Source: Streptomyces sp. PR69
GTDB lineage: Bacteria; Actinomycetota; Actinomycetes; Streptomycetales; Streptomycetaceae
NCBI RefSeq assembly: GCF_026420845.1
Contig: NZ_JAOWCB010000004.1
Coordinates: 186,001-250,000 of the forward strand
Reading direction: 5' to 3'
Length of the DNA: 64,000 nt
The first letter of the stretch is position 1, and every line of letters starts with the position of its first letter. The notes beneath the pieces are model-generated. The model worked only from the letters and a program-made list of their open reading frames with translations. It was not told the DNA's origin and did no database searches. Below are positions 45,846 to 54,773 of this stretch, piece after piece. A program made the position numbers and the translations under genes.

Positions 45846-46485
45846 GGCCCGCCAGGGGACGGCTGCCGATCGGCGCGCCGGAGCCGCGGTGCGGCCGTAC
45901 GTGCCCCCCGAGCCATACGGGCACGGCCACCGGCCGGGGCGCTGCCGAGGCATGCAGCACCCCCCGTCGGCGGCTGCGGGCAAGGCGTCCGGCCCGCGCT
46001 CCGGGCCGGCGGCCGGACTCCGACAGGCCCTCCGGGCCCGTACGCTGACGCCCAGCCAGACAGGTACGGCTTCGAACCCCGGGCCTCGGGCCCCGAGTCC
46101 CGGGGTCGTACGCGATCCGGATGCCGTCCGGCGCCCCCGCCCTCCGTGCCGGGTGTGCGTCACCGGAACCGACCCGCATCCGCACCGGACCTGACCGGTC
46201 GGGGCCCGGGCGACGGGCCACGCACGCCGGGCGCAAGCGCCGCGCGCGCCGCGGGACACGGGGCACTCGGGCGCATGCGCATCACCCAAGCGCGCTGCTC
46301 CGGACGGCTTCCTCGTAGGATGATCGATCACCCGTCCGAATTGCCCGGATTGTTACTCACCAAATCGTGATCATTCTCTAAAGGACGCCGGGATTGGTGC
46401 CGAAGAGGTCAGTGACCCTAACTGCACGGTTCGCCCCGGCTTCATCCCCGAGCCGGCCCGTCCCGCACCTTCCCCAGGAGGCCTG
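45846..46485. other. Long intergenic region before response regulator
   Basis: This 640-bp gap shows no supportable gene: the reading frames present lack consistent codon bias and starts. The last 150 bp (about 46316-46440) are clearly richer in A/T than the surroundings and include gatgatcgatcac near 46318 and cgtgatcattc near 46366, a partial inverted repeat. This is the likely promoter and control region of the response regulator gene. Confidence 0.45.
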
Positions 46486-47148
46486 GTGTCCGTTCTTCTC
46501 GAGCAGCCCGCAAGCCTGGTCGCCTACCGCCCGAACAAGCCGACGGCCATGGTCGTCGTCGCCGACCCGCGCGTCCGCTCCACTGTCACCCGTCATCTGT
46601 GGGCGCTTGGAGTGCGTGACGTCATCGAGGCTTCGTCCATCGCGGAGGCCCGTCCCCGAATCGGCAACCCGCGCGACATCTGCGTGGCCGACGTCCATCT
46701 GCCCGACGGTTCCGGGCTGACCCTGCTGTCCGAGACCCGCGCCGCCGGCTGGCCCAACGGTCTGGCGCTCTCCGCGGCCGACGACATCGGCGCCGTGCGC
46801 AACGCCCTGGCCGGGGGCGTCAAGGGCTATGTCGTCACCGGCACCCGGACCAACATCGGGCACCCGGCCCGCCCCGGCGTCTCCCCGATCGGCGCCGCGG
46901 CCGGCCGTATGCACCGCCGCCCTCCGGGCGCCCCCAGCCACCCCGGCGGCTACCGCGAACTGTCCGGCCGCGAGGTGGAGGTGCTGCGCCTGGTCGCCGA
47001 AGGCCAGTCGAACAAGGCGATCGGCGTCTCGATGGGCCTGTCCGCACTGACGGTCAAAAGCCACCTCGCCCGCATCGCCCGCAAGCTCGGCACCGGCGAC
47101 CGGGCCGGCATGGTCGCGGTCGCGCTGCGCACGGGCATCATCCACTGA
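46486..47148 (+). CDS. Orphan LuxR-type response regulator
   Basis: This 220-residue regulator has an N-terminal receiver-like domain (MVVVADPRVRSTVTRHL; phosphorylation-site-like Asp in CVADVHLPDGSG) and a C-terminal LuxR HTH (YRELSGREVEVLRLVAEGQSNKAIGVSMG followed by LTVKSHLARIARKLG). The usual N-terminal acidic pair is reduced to one Asp, and the Lys switch region is GYVVTGT. It may be phosphorylated atypically or not at all. There is no kinase gene next to it. The GTG has aggagg 4 nt upstream. A long perfect palindrome ends the transcript. Confidence 0.88.
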   Translation: MSVLLEQPASLVAYRPNKPTAMVVVADPRVRSTVTRHLWALGVRDVIEASSIAEARPRIGNPRDICVADVHLPDGSGLTLLSETRAAGWPNGLALSAADDIGAVRNALAGGVKGYVVTGTRTNIGHPARPGVSPIGAAAGRMHRRPPGAPSHPGGYRELSGREVEVLRLVAEGQSNKAIGVSMGLSALTVKSHLARIARKLGTGDRAGMVAVALRTGIIH

Positions 47149-47170
47149 GCACGGCCCGCACCCGTGCGCG

Positions 47171-47198
47171 CCCGTCGGCGGAACGTTCCGCCGACGGG
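47171..47198 (+). terminator. 28-bp perfect palindrome terminator
   Basis: cccgtcggcggaac (47171-47184) is followed directly by its complement (47185-47198). It lies 22 bp after the response regulator stop and before the zinc-ribbon gene. Confidence 0.7.
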
Positions 47199-47240
47199 TG
47201 CCTTGCGTTCACCCGCGACAGGCGCAAGTAGCCTGCGGGC

Positions 47241-47450
47241 ATGACATCGCAGGAGACAGGCGGCGGCGGTTACACGCTGCCTGAGATCACCCGCACCGAC
47301 TGCCTTCGGTGCGGGACCGAAGTCCATGGCCTGGCCGGGCGATACGCATGCCCGATGTGCGGATGGGTCAACCACTGGTCGGAGGGCTACAGCGAGCTTC
47401 CCACGGCGGCCGACGATCCGGACTGGCCAGGCGAGGACACCCCGGCCTAG
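47241..47450 (+). CDS. 69-residue zinc-ribbon-like protein
   Basis: This small acidic protein has two CxxC pairs, DCLRCGTEVHG and YACPMCGWVN, spaced 15 residues apart, which form a likely zinc ribbon. The acidic C-terminus ends DWPGEDTPA. It starts with an ATG 92 bp after the response regulator. Coding potential is supported by codon bias and the conserved-looking Cys pairs. Function unknown; a nucleic-acid or protein-binding adaptor is possible. Confidence 0.75.
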   Translation: MTSQETGGGGYTLPEITRTDCLRCGTEVHGLAGRYACPMCGWVNHWSEGYSELPTAADDPDWPGEDTPA

Positions 47451-47579
47451 CAGACGCGCCCCGCGGTGCGGGAGCCATCGCGCGGCCATGGGCTCGACTG
47501 CAACGTGCTTTCGCAGGTCACCTGAGCCGTGTGTCGATGATGCAGGTCAGCCGCACGTCCGTACAGATACCCTTGACAC

Positions 47580-48863
47580 GTGACCGACGCCCAAGACACC
47601 GCAGCAGAGACAGCACTGCGAACCGCCGGGGGCGCTCCTCCGGACGACGGCGTCGCAGCAGCCGAGGCCCCTATCCCCCTGCTGGAGCCCCGCGAAGGGG
47701 TTCCTCCGGTGATCGCCGCACAGGACGCGCTGGACGAGGCGATCGCCGCGTTCGCGCGCGGCCGCGGCCCGGTGGCCGTCGACGCCGAGCGGGCGTCCGG
47801 CTACCGCTACGGACAGCGGGCGTATCTGGTGCAGCTCCGCCGGGAGGGCGCGGGCACGGCGCTCATCGACCCCGTCGGCTGCCCCGATCTCTCGGGGCTC
47901 GGCGAGGCGCTGGCCGGCGCGGAGTGGATTCTGCATGCGGCGACCCAGGACCTGCCGTGTCTGCGGGAGATAGGCATGCTCCCGTCCCGGCTGTTCGACA
48001 CCGAGCTGGCCGGGCGGCTCGCGGGCTTTCCGCGGGTCGGGCTGGGCGCGATGGTGGAGAGCGTCCTCGGGTACGCCCTGGAGAAGGGCCACTCGGCGGT
48101 CGACTGGTCGACCCGGCCGCTGCCCGAGCCCTGGCTGCGGTATGCGGCGCTCGATGTGGAGCTGCTGATCGATCTGCGGGACGCGCTGGAGAAGGAGCTC
48201 GACCGGCAGGGGAAGCTGGAGTGGGCCCGCCAGGAGTTCGACGCGATCGCCTCGGCGCCGCCCCCGCAGCCGCGCAAGGACCCGTGGCGGCGTACGTCCG
48301 GCATGCACAAGGTGCGCCGCCGCCGGCAGATGGCGGTGGTGCGGGAGCTGTGGACGGCGCGGGACAAGGTGGCCCAGCGGCGTGACGTCTCCCCCGGCAA
48401 GGTGCTCAGCGACGCGGCGATCGTGGAGGCGGCCCTCGGCATGCCCGCGAATGTGCACGCGCTGACCGGGCTGCCGGGCTTTGGCCATCGGATGGGGCGG
48501 CGGCAGCTCGAACACTGGCAGGCCGCGGTGGACCGGGCGAAGGCGCTGCCGGATGCGGAGCTGCCGCAGCCGGGCCAGCCGCCGGGCGGCCCGCCGCCGC
48601 CGCGCTCGTGGGCGGACAAGGACCCGGCGGCGGCCGCCCGGCTGTCCGCGGCCCGGGCGGCGGTGTCGGCGCTCGCTGAGGAGCTCGGGCTGCCGCAGGA
48701 GAACCTGATCACGCCGGACACGGTGCGCCGGGTGTGCTGGGAGCCGCCGGCCGAGGCGACGCCTGAGGCGGTGCGCGCCGCGCTGACCTCCCACGGCGCC
48801 CGCCCCTGGCAGATCGACCAGGTCGCCCCCCTGCTGGCCCGCGCCCTCACGGCGCAGCCCTGA
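47580..48863 (+). CDS. rnd: Ribonuclease D-like exonuclease with HRDC domain
   Basis: This 427-residue 3'-5' exoribonuclease is of the DEDDy type. The motifs are VAVDAERASGYRYGQRAYLVQ (Exo I Asp and Glu), LHAATQDLPCLREIG (Exo II Asp) and LRYAALDVELLIDLRDAL (Exo III Tyr and Asp). An HRDC domain follows at about residues 235-320 (RRQMAVVRELWTARDKVAQRRD). The C-terminal extension (about 330-427) includes a second helical HRDC-like part. It trims tRNA or other stable RNA ends. The GTG start is at 47580. Confidence 0.92.
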   Translation: MTDAQDTAAETALRTAGGAPPDDGVAAAEAPIPLLEPREGVPPVIAAQDALDEAIAAFARGRGPVAVDAERASGYRYGQRAYLVQLRREGAGTALIDPVGCPDLSGLGEALAGAEWILHAATQDLPCLREIGMLPSRLFDTELAGRLAGFPRVGLGAMVESVLGYALEKGHSAVDWSTRPLPEPWLRYAALDVELLIDLRDALEKELDRQGKLEWARQEFDAIASAPPPQPRKDPWRRTSGMHKVRRRRQMAVVRELWTARDKVAQRRDVSPGKVLSDAAIVEAALGMPANVHALTGLPGFGHRMGRRQLEHWQAAVDRAKALPDAELPQPGQPPGGPPPPRSWADKDPAAAARLSAARAAVSALAEELGLPQENLITPDTVRRVCWEPPAEATPEAVRAALTSHGARPWQIDQVAPLLARALTAQP

Positions 48864-49001
48864 CCCTCGACCTGACCTCTGAGCGGTCCGCCCCTGCAGC
48901 CGAAGGCGCAGGGGCTCGCCGCATGTGCCCGGCGCCGGCCGCCGGGGAAACATAACGCCGTGTGACGTTCACCGCTGTCGTCGTGGGGGCTGGGCAGCAT
49001 G

Positions 49002-49017
49002 GTTACCCACAAGTAGC
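49002..49017. promoter_or_regulatory. Candidate operator upstream of fadA
   Basis: gttacccacaagtagc is an imperfect inverted repeat (GTTAC-N6-GTAGC) with the form of TetR-type fatty-acid regulator sites. The overlapping tagcat could be a -10 element. It lies about 70 bp before fadA. Assigned by pattern and context only. Confidence 0.35.
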
Positions 49018-49088
49018 ATGGGTGTAGCAAGCGCGCGCTTAGGCGTGCCCCGCAGCAGTGCCACCCCGCACCCTGGAGGAGAGCCATC

Positions 49089-50309
49089 GTGCCTCGTACC
49101 GTCAGGGACGTCGTCTTCGTCGACGGCGTCCGCACCCCGTTCGGCAAGGCGGGCCCGAAGGGCATTTACCACGAGACCCGGGCCGACGACCTCGTCGTGA
49201 AGTCCATCCGGGAGCTGCTGCGGCGCAACCCCGGCCTGGACCCTGCCAAGATCGACGAGGTTGCGATCGCCGCGACCACGCAGATCGGCGACCAGGGGCT
49301 CACCCTGGGCCGCACCGCCGGGCTGCTCGCCGGGCTGCCGCACACCGTGCCCGGCTACTCCATCGACCGCATGTGCGCGGGCGCGATGACCGCCGTGACG
49401 ACGACCGCCGGTTCCATCGCCTTCGGCGCGTACGACGCCGTCATCGCCGGCGGTGTCGAGCACATGGGCCGTCACCCCATGGGCGAGGGCGTCGACCCGA
49501 ACCCCCGCTTCGTCTCGGAGAAGCTGGTCGACGAGTCCGCCCTGGTCATGGGTATGACCGCGGAGAACCTCCACGACCGCTACCCCCAGATCACCAAGCG
49601 GCGCGCCGACGAGTACGCCGTGCGCTCCCAGGAGAAGGCCGCCAAGGCGTACGCCAACGGCAAGATCCAGCAGGACCTGGTGCCGATCTCGGTCCGCCGC
49701 ACCACGCCCGAGGGCGGGGAGCTGGGCTGGGGCCTGGTCACCGCCGACGAGCCGATGCGCCCGGGCACGACCCTGGAGAACCTCGCCGGTCTCAAGACGC
49801 CGTTCCGTGTGCACGGCCGGGTCACCGCCGGCAACGCCGCGGGCCTCAACGACGGCGCCACCGCCTCCCTCATCGCCGCGGAGGACTTCGCACGCGAGAA
49901 CGGCCTCCCGGTCAAGATGCGCCTGGTCTCGTACGCCTTCACCGGCGTCGAGCCGGAGGTGATGGGCTACGGTCCCATCCCGGCGACCGAGAAGGCCCTG
50001 GCGAAGGCGGGCCTGTCCATCGGCGACATCGGCCTGTTCGAGATCAACGAGGCATTCGCCGTCCAGGTGCTGGCCCTGCTGGACCACTACGGCATCGCCG
50101 ACGACGACCCGCGCGTCAACCAGTACGGCGGCGCGATCGCGTACGGCCACCCTCTCGCCTCCTCCGGCGTACGGCTGATGACGCAGCTGTCCCGCCAGTT
50201 CGAGGAGCAGCCCGAGGTCCGCTACGGCCTGACCACCATGTGCGTCGGCATCGGCATGGGCGCCACGGTCATCTGGGAGAACCCGCACTTCGACGGAGGC
50301 AACAAGTGA
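49089..50309 (+). CDS. fadA: Acetyl-CoA C-acyltransferase (thiolase) FadA
   Basis: This 406-residue thiolase performs the last step of fatty acid beta-oxidation, cleaving 3-ketoacyl-CoA with CoA. The nucleophile Cys is in SIDRMCAGAM near residue 93. The His and second Cys are in YGGAIAYGHPLASSG and LTTMCVGIGMG, and INEAFAVQ is also present. The GTG start at 49089 has ctggaggag about 6-8 nt upstream. It overlaps fadB by 4 nt (gtga at 50306-50309), giving tight stoichiometric expression of the complex. Confidence 0.96.
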   Translation: MPRTVRDVVFVDGVRTPFGKAGPKGIYHETRADDLVVKSIRELLRRNPGLDPAKIDEVAIAATTQIGDQGLTLGRTAGLLAGLPHTVPGYSIDRMCAGAMTAVTTTAGSIAFGAYDAVIAGGVEHMGRHPMGEGVDPNPRFVSEKLVDESALVMGMTAENLHDRYPQITKRRADEYAVRSQEKAAKAYANGKIQQDLVPISVRRTTPEGGELGWGLVTADEPMRPGTTLENLAGLKTPFRVHGRVTAGNAAGLNDGATASLIAAEDFARENGLPVKMRLVSYAFTGVEPEVMGYGPIPATEKALAKAGLSIGDIGLFEINEAFAVQVLALLDHYGIADDDPRVNQYGGAIAYGHPLASSGVRLMTQLSRQFEEQPEVRYGLTTMCVGIGMGATVIWENPHFDGGNK

Positions 50310-52435
50310 GCACCACCGCTGAACTCCTGAAGGGCGCGGCAGAGCTGTTCCCTGACGAGGTCGTCACTCAGGCGCATGTGCGCCACTTCCAGCTGCCGGC
50401 GGGCGCGGGCAACTTCGCCCTGATCACGCTGGACAACGGTCTGGACCACACCAAGCCGACCACCTTCGGCCCCCAGTCGCTGGCGAATCTGAACGCCGCT
50501 GTCGACCAGGTGGAGAAGGAGGCCGCCGAGGGCCAGATCACCGGCGTCGGCATCACCGGCAAGCCGTTTATCTTCGCCGTCGGCGCCGACCTCAAGGGCG
50601 TGGAGCTGCTCAAGCGCCACGAGGACGCGCTGGCCATCGGCAAGGGTGGCCACGAGGTCTTCAAGCGGCTGTCGTCGCTGGCCGTGCCGACGTTCGCGTA
50701 CTACAACGGCGCGGCGATGGGCGGCGGCGTCGAGGTCGGTCTGCACTGCACCTACCGCACCGTCTCCAAGGCGCTGCCCGCCTTCTCGCTGCCGGAGGTC
50801 TTCCTCGGGCTCGTACCGGGCTGGGGCGGCTGCACGATCCTGCCGAACCTGATCGGCGCGGACAACGCGGTCTCGGTGATCATCGAGAACTCGCTCAACC
50901 AGAACAAGCAGCTCAAGGGCGCCCAGGTCTTCGATCTCGGCATCGCGGACGCCATCTTCGAGGGCGCCGACTTCCTGGAGCAGTCGCTCATCTGGACGGC
51001 GTCGGTGCTGAACGGCTCCGTGACCGTCGAGCGCCCGGAGATCGACCGCGGCGAGGCCTGGGACCAGGCCGTGGCGCGCGGCCGGTTCATCGCCGACTCC
51101 AAGGTGCACGGCGCGGCCCCAGCCGCATACCGCGCGCTGGACATCATCGAGGCGGCCAAGGACGCCGATCTGCAGAAGGGCTTCGACGCCGAGGACGCCG
51201 CCCTCGCCGACCTGATCATGGGCGGCGAGCTGCGCTCCGGCATCTACGCCTTCAACCTGGTGCAGAAGCGCGGCAAGCGTCCGGCCGGCGCGCCGGACAA
51301 GTCGCTGGCCCGTCCGGTCACCAAGGTCGGCGTCGTCGGCGCTGGTCTGATGGCCTCTCAGCTGGCGCTGCTGTTCCTGCGCCGCCTTGAGGTGCCGGTC
51401 GTGCTGACCGACATCGACCAGGAGCGCGTCGACAAGGGTGTGGGCTATGTCCACGGCGAGATCGACAAGCTGCTCGGCAAGGGCCGTATCAACCAGGACA
51501 AGGCCAACCGCCTCAAGGCCATGGTCACCGGTGTGCTGGACAAGGCCGAGGGCTTCTGTGACGCCGACTTCATCATCGAGGCCGTCTTCGAGGAGATCGG
51601 CGTCAAGCAGCAGGTGTTCGCCGAGGTCGAGGCGGTCGCCCCGGAGCACGCGATCCTCGCCACCAACACCTCCTCCCTGTCGGTGACGGAGATGGCCTCC
51701 AAGCTCAAGCACCCGGAGCGTGTGGTCGGCTTCCACTTCTTCAACCCGGTCGCGGTGCTGCCGCTGCTGGAGATCGTGCGCGGCGAGCAGACCGACGACG
51801 CGTCGCTGGCCACCGCCTTCGGCGTGGCGAAGAAGCTGAAGAAGACCGCGGTGCTGGTCAAGGACGCCCCGGCCTTCGTGGTCAACCGCATCCTGACCCG
51901 CTTCATGGGCGAGATCCAGAACGTCATCGACGAGGGCACCCCGGTCGCCACGGCCGAGAAGGCCGTCGAGCCGCTGGGTCTGCCGATGTCGCCGCTGGTC
52001 CTGCTGGAGCTGGTCGGCCCGGCGATCGGTCTGCATGTCTCCGAGACCCTCAACCGCGCCTTCCCGGACCGCTTCAAGGTCTCCCCGAACCTGAAGGCGG
52101 TCGTGGAGGCGGGCAAGCGCGGCTTCTACGTCTATGACTCCGGGAAGCCGGAGCTGGACCCGGAGGTCGCCGCCCTCCTCCAGCAGGGCGACACGGTCCT
52201 GACCGAGGAGCAGGTCCGCGCCCGCGTCCTGGAGGCGGTGGCCCAGGAGATCGGTCTGATGCTGGACGAGGGCGTCGTCGCCGAGGCCCAGGACATCGAC
52301 CTCTGCCTGATCACCGGCGCCGGCTGGCCCTTCCACCTGGGCGGCATCACGCCGTACCTGGACCGCGAGGGCGTCTCCGAGCGGGTGAACGGCAAGACGT
52401 TCCTGGAGCCCGGGGTGGCCTCCGTCCCCGCGTGA
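50306..52435 (+). CDS. fadB: Fatty acid oxidation multifunctional protein FadB
   Basis: This 709-residue fusion combines an enoyl-CoA hydratase/isomerase domain (about 20-290; GVGITGKPFIFAVGADLKGV, YYNGAAMGGGVEVGLHC and the Glu in LPEVFLGLVPGWGG) with a 3-hydroxyacyl-CoA dehydrogenase (about 330-690; VGVVGAGLMASQLALLFL NAD site and GFHFFNPVAVLPLLEIV). The second catalytic Glu in the hydratase fits activity. It works with FadA in beta-oxidation. A strong terminator follows the stop. Confidence 0.96.
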   Translation: MSTTAELLKGAAELFPDEVVTQAHVRHFQLPAGAGNFALITLDNGLDHTKPTTFGPQSLANLNAAVDQVEKEAAEGQITGVGITGKPFIFAVGADLKGVELLKRHEDALAIGKGGHEVFKRLSSLAVPTFAYYNGAAMGGGVEVGLHCTYRTVSKALPAFSLPEVFLGLVPGWGGCTILPNLIGADNAVSVIIENSLNQNKQLKGAQVFDLGIADAIFEGADFLEQSLIWTASVLNGSVTVERPEIDRGEAWDQAVARGRFIADSKVHGAAPAAYRALDIIEAAKDADLQKGFDAEDAALADLIMGGELRSGIYAFNLVQKRGKRPAGAPDKSLARPVTKVGVVGAGLMASQLALLFLRRLEVPVVLTDIDQERVDKGVGYVHGEIDKLLGKGRINQDKANRLKAMVTGVLDKAEGFCDADFIIEAVFEEIGVKQQVFAEVEAVAPEHAILATNTSSLSVTEMASKLKHPERVVGFHFFNPVAVLPLLEIVRGEQTDDASLATAFGVAKKLKKTAVLVKDAPAFVVNRILTRFMGEIQNVIDEGTPVATAEKAVEPLGLPMSPLVLLELVGPAIGLHVSETLNRAFPDRFKVSPNLKAVVEAGKRGFYVYDSGKPELDPEVAALLQQGDTVLTEEQVRARVLEAVAQEIGLMLDEGVVAEAQDIDLCLITGAGWPFHLGGITPYLDREGVSERVNGKTFLEPGVASVPA

Positions 52436-52447
52436 CCAGCGAAGTCG

Positions 52448-52491
52448 TCCGGCCCGGTGGCCGCCGTCGAAACGGCGGCCACCGGGCCGGA
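52448..52491 (+). terminator. 20-bp-stem terminator after fadAB
   Basis: A perfect 20-bp stem (52448-52467 with 52472-52491) closes a cgaa tetraloop and is followed by cactttcctc. It starts 13 bp past the fadB stop. Confidence 0.88.
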
Positions 52492-52531
52492 CACTTTCCT
52501 CAAACTGACGGCATGGACTCGAAAATATGTC

Positions 52532-52537
52532 TATAGT
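52532..52537 (+). promoter_or_regulatory. Candidate -10 element for the LCP gene
   Basis: TATAGT in an unusually A/T-rich patch (gaaaatatgtctatagt), 93 bp before the LCP ATG, matches TANNNT. The best -35 (ctgacg near 52505) is too far at about 21 bp, so an alternative sigma factor or an activator may be involved. Confidence 0.35.
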
Positions 52538-52629
52538 GCACGGTCGGCCAGCTGTTCACCGCGGACCGGCACCCCCCACCCGAGTCCCGCCCCGCCCCGA
52601 GCGGATGCCCAGCAGAGGATTCGAGGAGT

Positions 52630-53697
52630 ATGACGGAGAACACCGCCCCTTCCGGCCGCCGAGCACGACGCGCAGCCGACGGCCGCAAGCGGCGGTGGGG
52701 CAGGGTCGTACTGCTGACGCTCGTGGTGCTGCTGCTTGCCGCCGGGGGTACCGGCTACTGGCTGTACAGCAGGCTCGACGGCAATATCGAGGCCGTCGAT
52801 CTGAACAAGTCCCTCGGTGAGGACCGGCCCGAGAAAAAGGTCGCCGGGGCCATGGACATCCTGCTGCTGGGCTCCGATTCACGCGCCGGGGACAACAAGG
52901 CGCTGGGCGGCGGGAATGCGACCGGGGCGCGGTCGGATACCGCGCTTGTCGTGCATATACCCGAGGGCCGGACCAAGGCGGTCGCGGTCAGCATCCCCCG
53001 CGACACCCTGGTGACCCGGCCCGAGTGTGTGAAGGGCGACGGGGCGACGCTGCCCTCGGCGGAGCGTGTGATGTTCAACTCCGTCTACTCCAGCGCCGGT
53101 CCGGCCTGTGTGGTCAAGACCGTGGAGAAGATGTCCGGCGTGCGCATCGACCACTATATGGAGATCGACTTCGCCGGGTTCAAGGACCTCGTGGACGCCA
53201 TAGGCGGGGTCACCGTGGATATCGAGGAGCCTATCCACGACAGGCACACCGGTCTCGACCTGGCGGCCGGTCCGCAGAAGCTCAACGGCGCCGACTCGCT
53301 GAAGTTCGTCCGCACCCGGCACGGCATCGGCGACGGAAGCGACCTCGGGCGGATCGGGCTGCAGCAGCAGTTTCTGACGGCGCTGCTCAGCGAGGTCAAG
53401 GAGCAGGACCTGCTGGGCAGCCCTGCCAAGACCTTCAAGATCGCCGACTCGGCGACCAAATCACTGACCACCGACGCCGAGCTCGCCTCACTGAGCAAGC
53501 TGGCGGACTTCGCCGAGAGCATGAAGGGCGTGGACCCGGGCTCGATGGAGACGATCATGCTGCCGGTGGCCTATGACACGATCGACCCCAACCGGGTGGT
53601 GGCCGCGGAGCCGCAGGCCGAGCAGCTGTGGCAGGCGATCCGCGAGGACTCGGAGATACCGCAGTCCGCGAAGAAGTCCCCCGCCACCGGGGGGTGA
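52630..53697 (+). CDS. LCP family cell-wall glycopolymer transferase
   Basis: This 355-residue LytR-CpsA-Psr protein has a basic N-terminus, one membrane helix (VVLLTLVVLLLAAGGTGYWLY) and an extracytoplasmic catalytic domain at about 75-330. Key segments are MDILLLGSDSRAGD, VSIPRDTLVTRPEC, MEIDFAGFKDLVDAIGGVTVDI and SLKFVRTRHGIGDGSDLGRIGLQQQFL, which carry the Arg and Asp residues that bind pyrophosphate and metal. It transfers wall teichoic acid-like or other polymers from lipid carriers to peptidoglycan. The ATG has cgaggag 6-7 nt upstream. Confidence 0.94.
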   Translation: MTENTAPSGRRARRAADGRKRRWGRVVLLTLVVLLLAAGGTGYWLYSRLDGNIEAVDLNKSLGEDRPEKKVAGAMDILLLGSDSRAGDNKALGGGNATGARSDTALVVHIPEGRTKAVAVSIPRDTLVTRPECVKGDGATLPSAERVMFNSVYSSAGPACVVKTVEKMSGVRIDHYMEIDFAGFKDLVDAIGGVTVDIEEPIHDRHTGLDLAAGPQKLNGADSLKFVRTRHGIGDGSDLGRIGLQQQFLTALLSEVKEQDLLGSPAKTFKIADSATKSLTTDAELASLSKLADFAESMKGVDPGSMETIMLPVAYDTIDPNRVVAAEPQAEQLWQAIREDSEIPQSAKKSPATGG

Positions 53698-53726
53698 CGC
53701 GGAACACCATGTCACGGGGAGAGCCT

Positions 53727-54173
53727 ATGGGCGGTCAGGAGCCGCTGCGCCCGGCGGGAGCGCGACCGGTTCTGGTGGTGGTCGACGGGGCCAATGTCGT
53801 CGGCTCCGTGCCGGACGGCTGGTGGCGCGACCGCCGCGGCGCCGCCGAGCGGCTCCGTGACCGGCTCGCCCCGCTGACGGCGAGCGGACTGGCCGGGCAT
53901 CCCGGCCCGGTCGAGATCGTCCTCGTCGTGGAGGGCGCGGCGCGCGGGGTGGAGTCCGTGCCCGGCGTCCGCGTCGAGTCCGCGCCGGGCAGCGGGGACG
54001 ACCGGATCGTGGAGCTCGTACGGGAGGAGGCGGCCGGAGCCGGGCCGCCGGACGGCGGTCCCGACGGCCCCGGCGGCCGCGCCGTGGTCGTGGTCACTGC
54101 GGACCGGGAGCTGCGGGCGCGGGTGGTGGCGTACGGGGCGGAGTGCGCGGGGCCGCGGACGGTGCGGGGGTAG
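53727..54173 (+). CDS. NYN/PIN-like domain protein
   Basis: This 148-residue protein begins with VLVVVDGANVVGSVPDGWWRDR, the DGANV motif of NYN (YacP/PIN-like) nucleases. Other acidic positions occur in GDDRIVELVREE and VVVTADRELRARV. This gives a metal-site set typical of RNases, although streptomycete copies are often labelled NTP pyrophosphohydrolase. The second ATG (53727) was preferred over 53709 because ggggag lies 5 nt upstream. It is 29 bp after the LCP gene and probably cotranscribed with it. Confidence 0.78.
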   Translation: MGGQEPLRPAGARPVLVVVDGANVVGSVPDGWWRDRRGAAERLRDRLAPLTASGLAGHPGPVEIVLVVEGAARGVESVPGVRVESAPGSGDDRIVELVREEAAGAGPPDGGPDGPGGRAVVVVTADRELRARVVAYGAECAGPRTVRG

Positions 54174-54717
54174 CGGGCCGGGGAGCGCCCCCGGCCCCCC
54201 TTCCGGGGGAGAGTAAGGATCGCGGGGCTGTCGCCCCGCACCCCGCGTGCCAGCAGCTTCACGTCTGTGCCGCTGACCGAGCGGCTCGCGCTCGCTTGCG
54301 CGCGACGGCCGTCGTCGCTCGTCAACTGCTCGGCCGTAAACAACCGAGGTTGCGGGCTCGGTTCGATACGGCTCCGCTGGTGCTCCTGCCTGTCCCCTAC
54401 GGCAGGACCCTGAATATCGCCGGAATCGGCGCACGTGCCCAAGGCCCGTGGCCGCGCGCCTGCGCAGAGGCAGCCGGCGGGACGCGCGGCGCTGCGCCCT
54501 TTGTGCACCGGGGCGCGGCAGCCGGCGCACACGTGCCATGGGCCGCGGCTTCCCGGCGGGGCACGGACGGGCTGCGGGCCGCCGCCTTCTCAGGCTGGGC
54601 GCCCGGCACGCCCCCGCGCCCCAGGACGTCGGCCCGCCGAGCACATGGACCGGAGCACTGCCCGGAGCACGGCCCCGAGCACTGCCGCAGGCAGGTCCGG
54701 CAGCGGCATGGACACAG
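54174..54717. repeat. Non-coding region with palindromic repeats
   Basis: Together with the following terminator this makes a 600-bp gap without a supportable gene. The first 70 bp repeat the elements seen at the left end of the window: cccccttccgggggag, then the hairpin gcggggc-tgtc-gccccgc near 54224-54241. The rest is G/C-rich with short repeats (for example ccggagcac and gagcactgcc near 54650-54690) and no consistent frame. Confidence 0.5.
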
Positions 54718-54752
54718 CGCTGGGGCGTGGGCAGGCGGCCCACGCCCCAGCG
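54718..54752 (-). terminator. 15-bp-stem terminator after dxs
   Basis: A perfect 15-bp stem (54718-54732 with 54738-54752) has a 5-nt loop and lies 21 bp beyond the dxs stop on the minus strand. Confidence 0.85.
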
Positions 54753-54773
54753 TGTTCGATGCTCGGTCCGGCG

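Noticed and set aside
45846..46485. Small genes in the gap before the response regulator
   Set aside because: Candidate frames are Arg/Pro-rich, overlap each other and lack ribosome sites and consistent third-position G/C bias.
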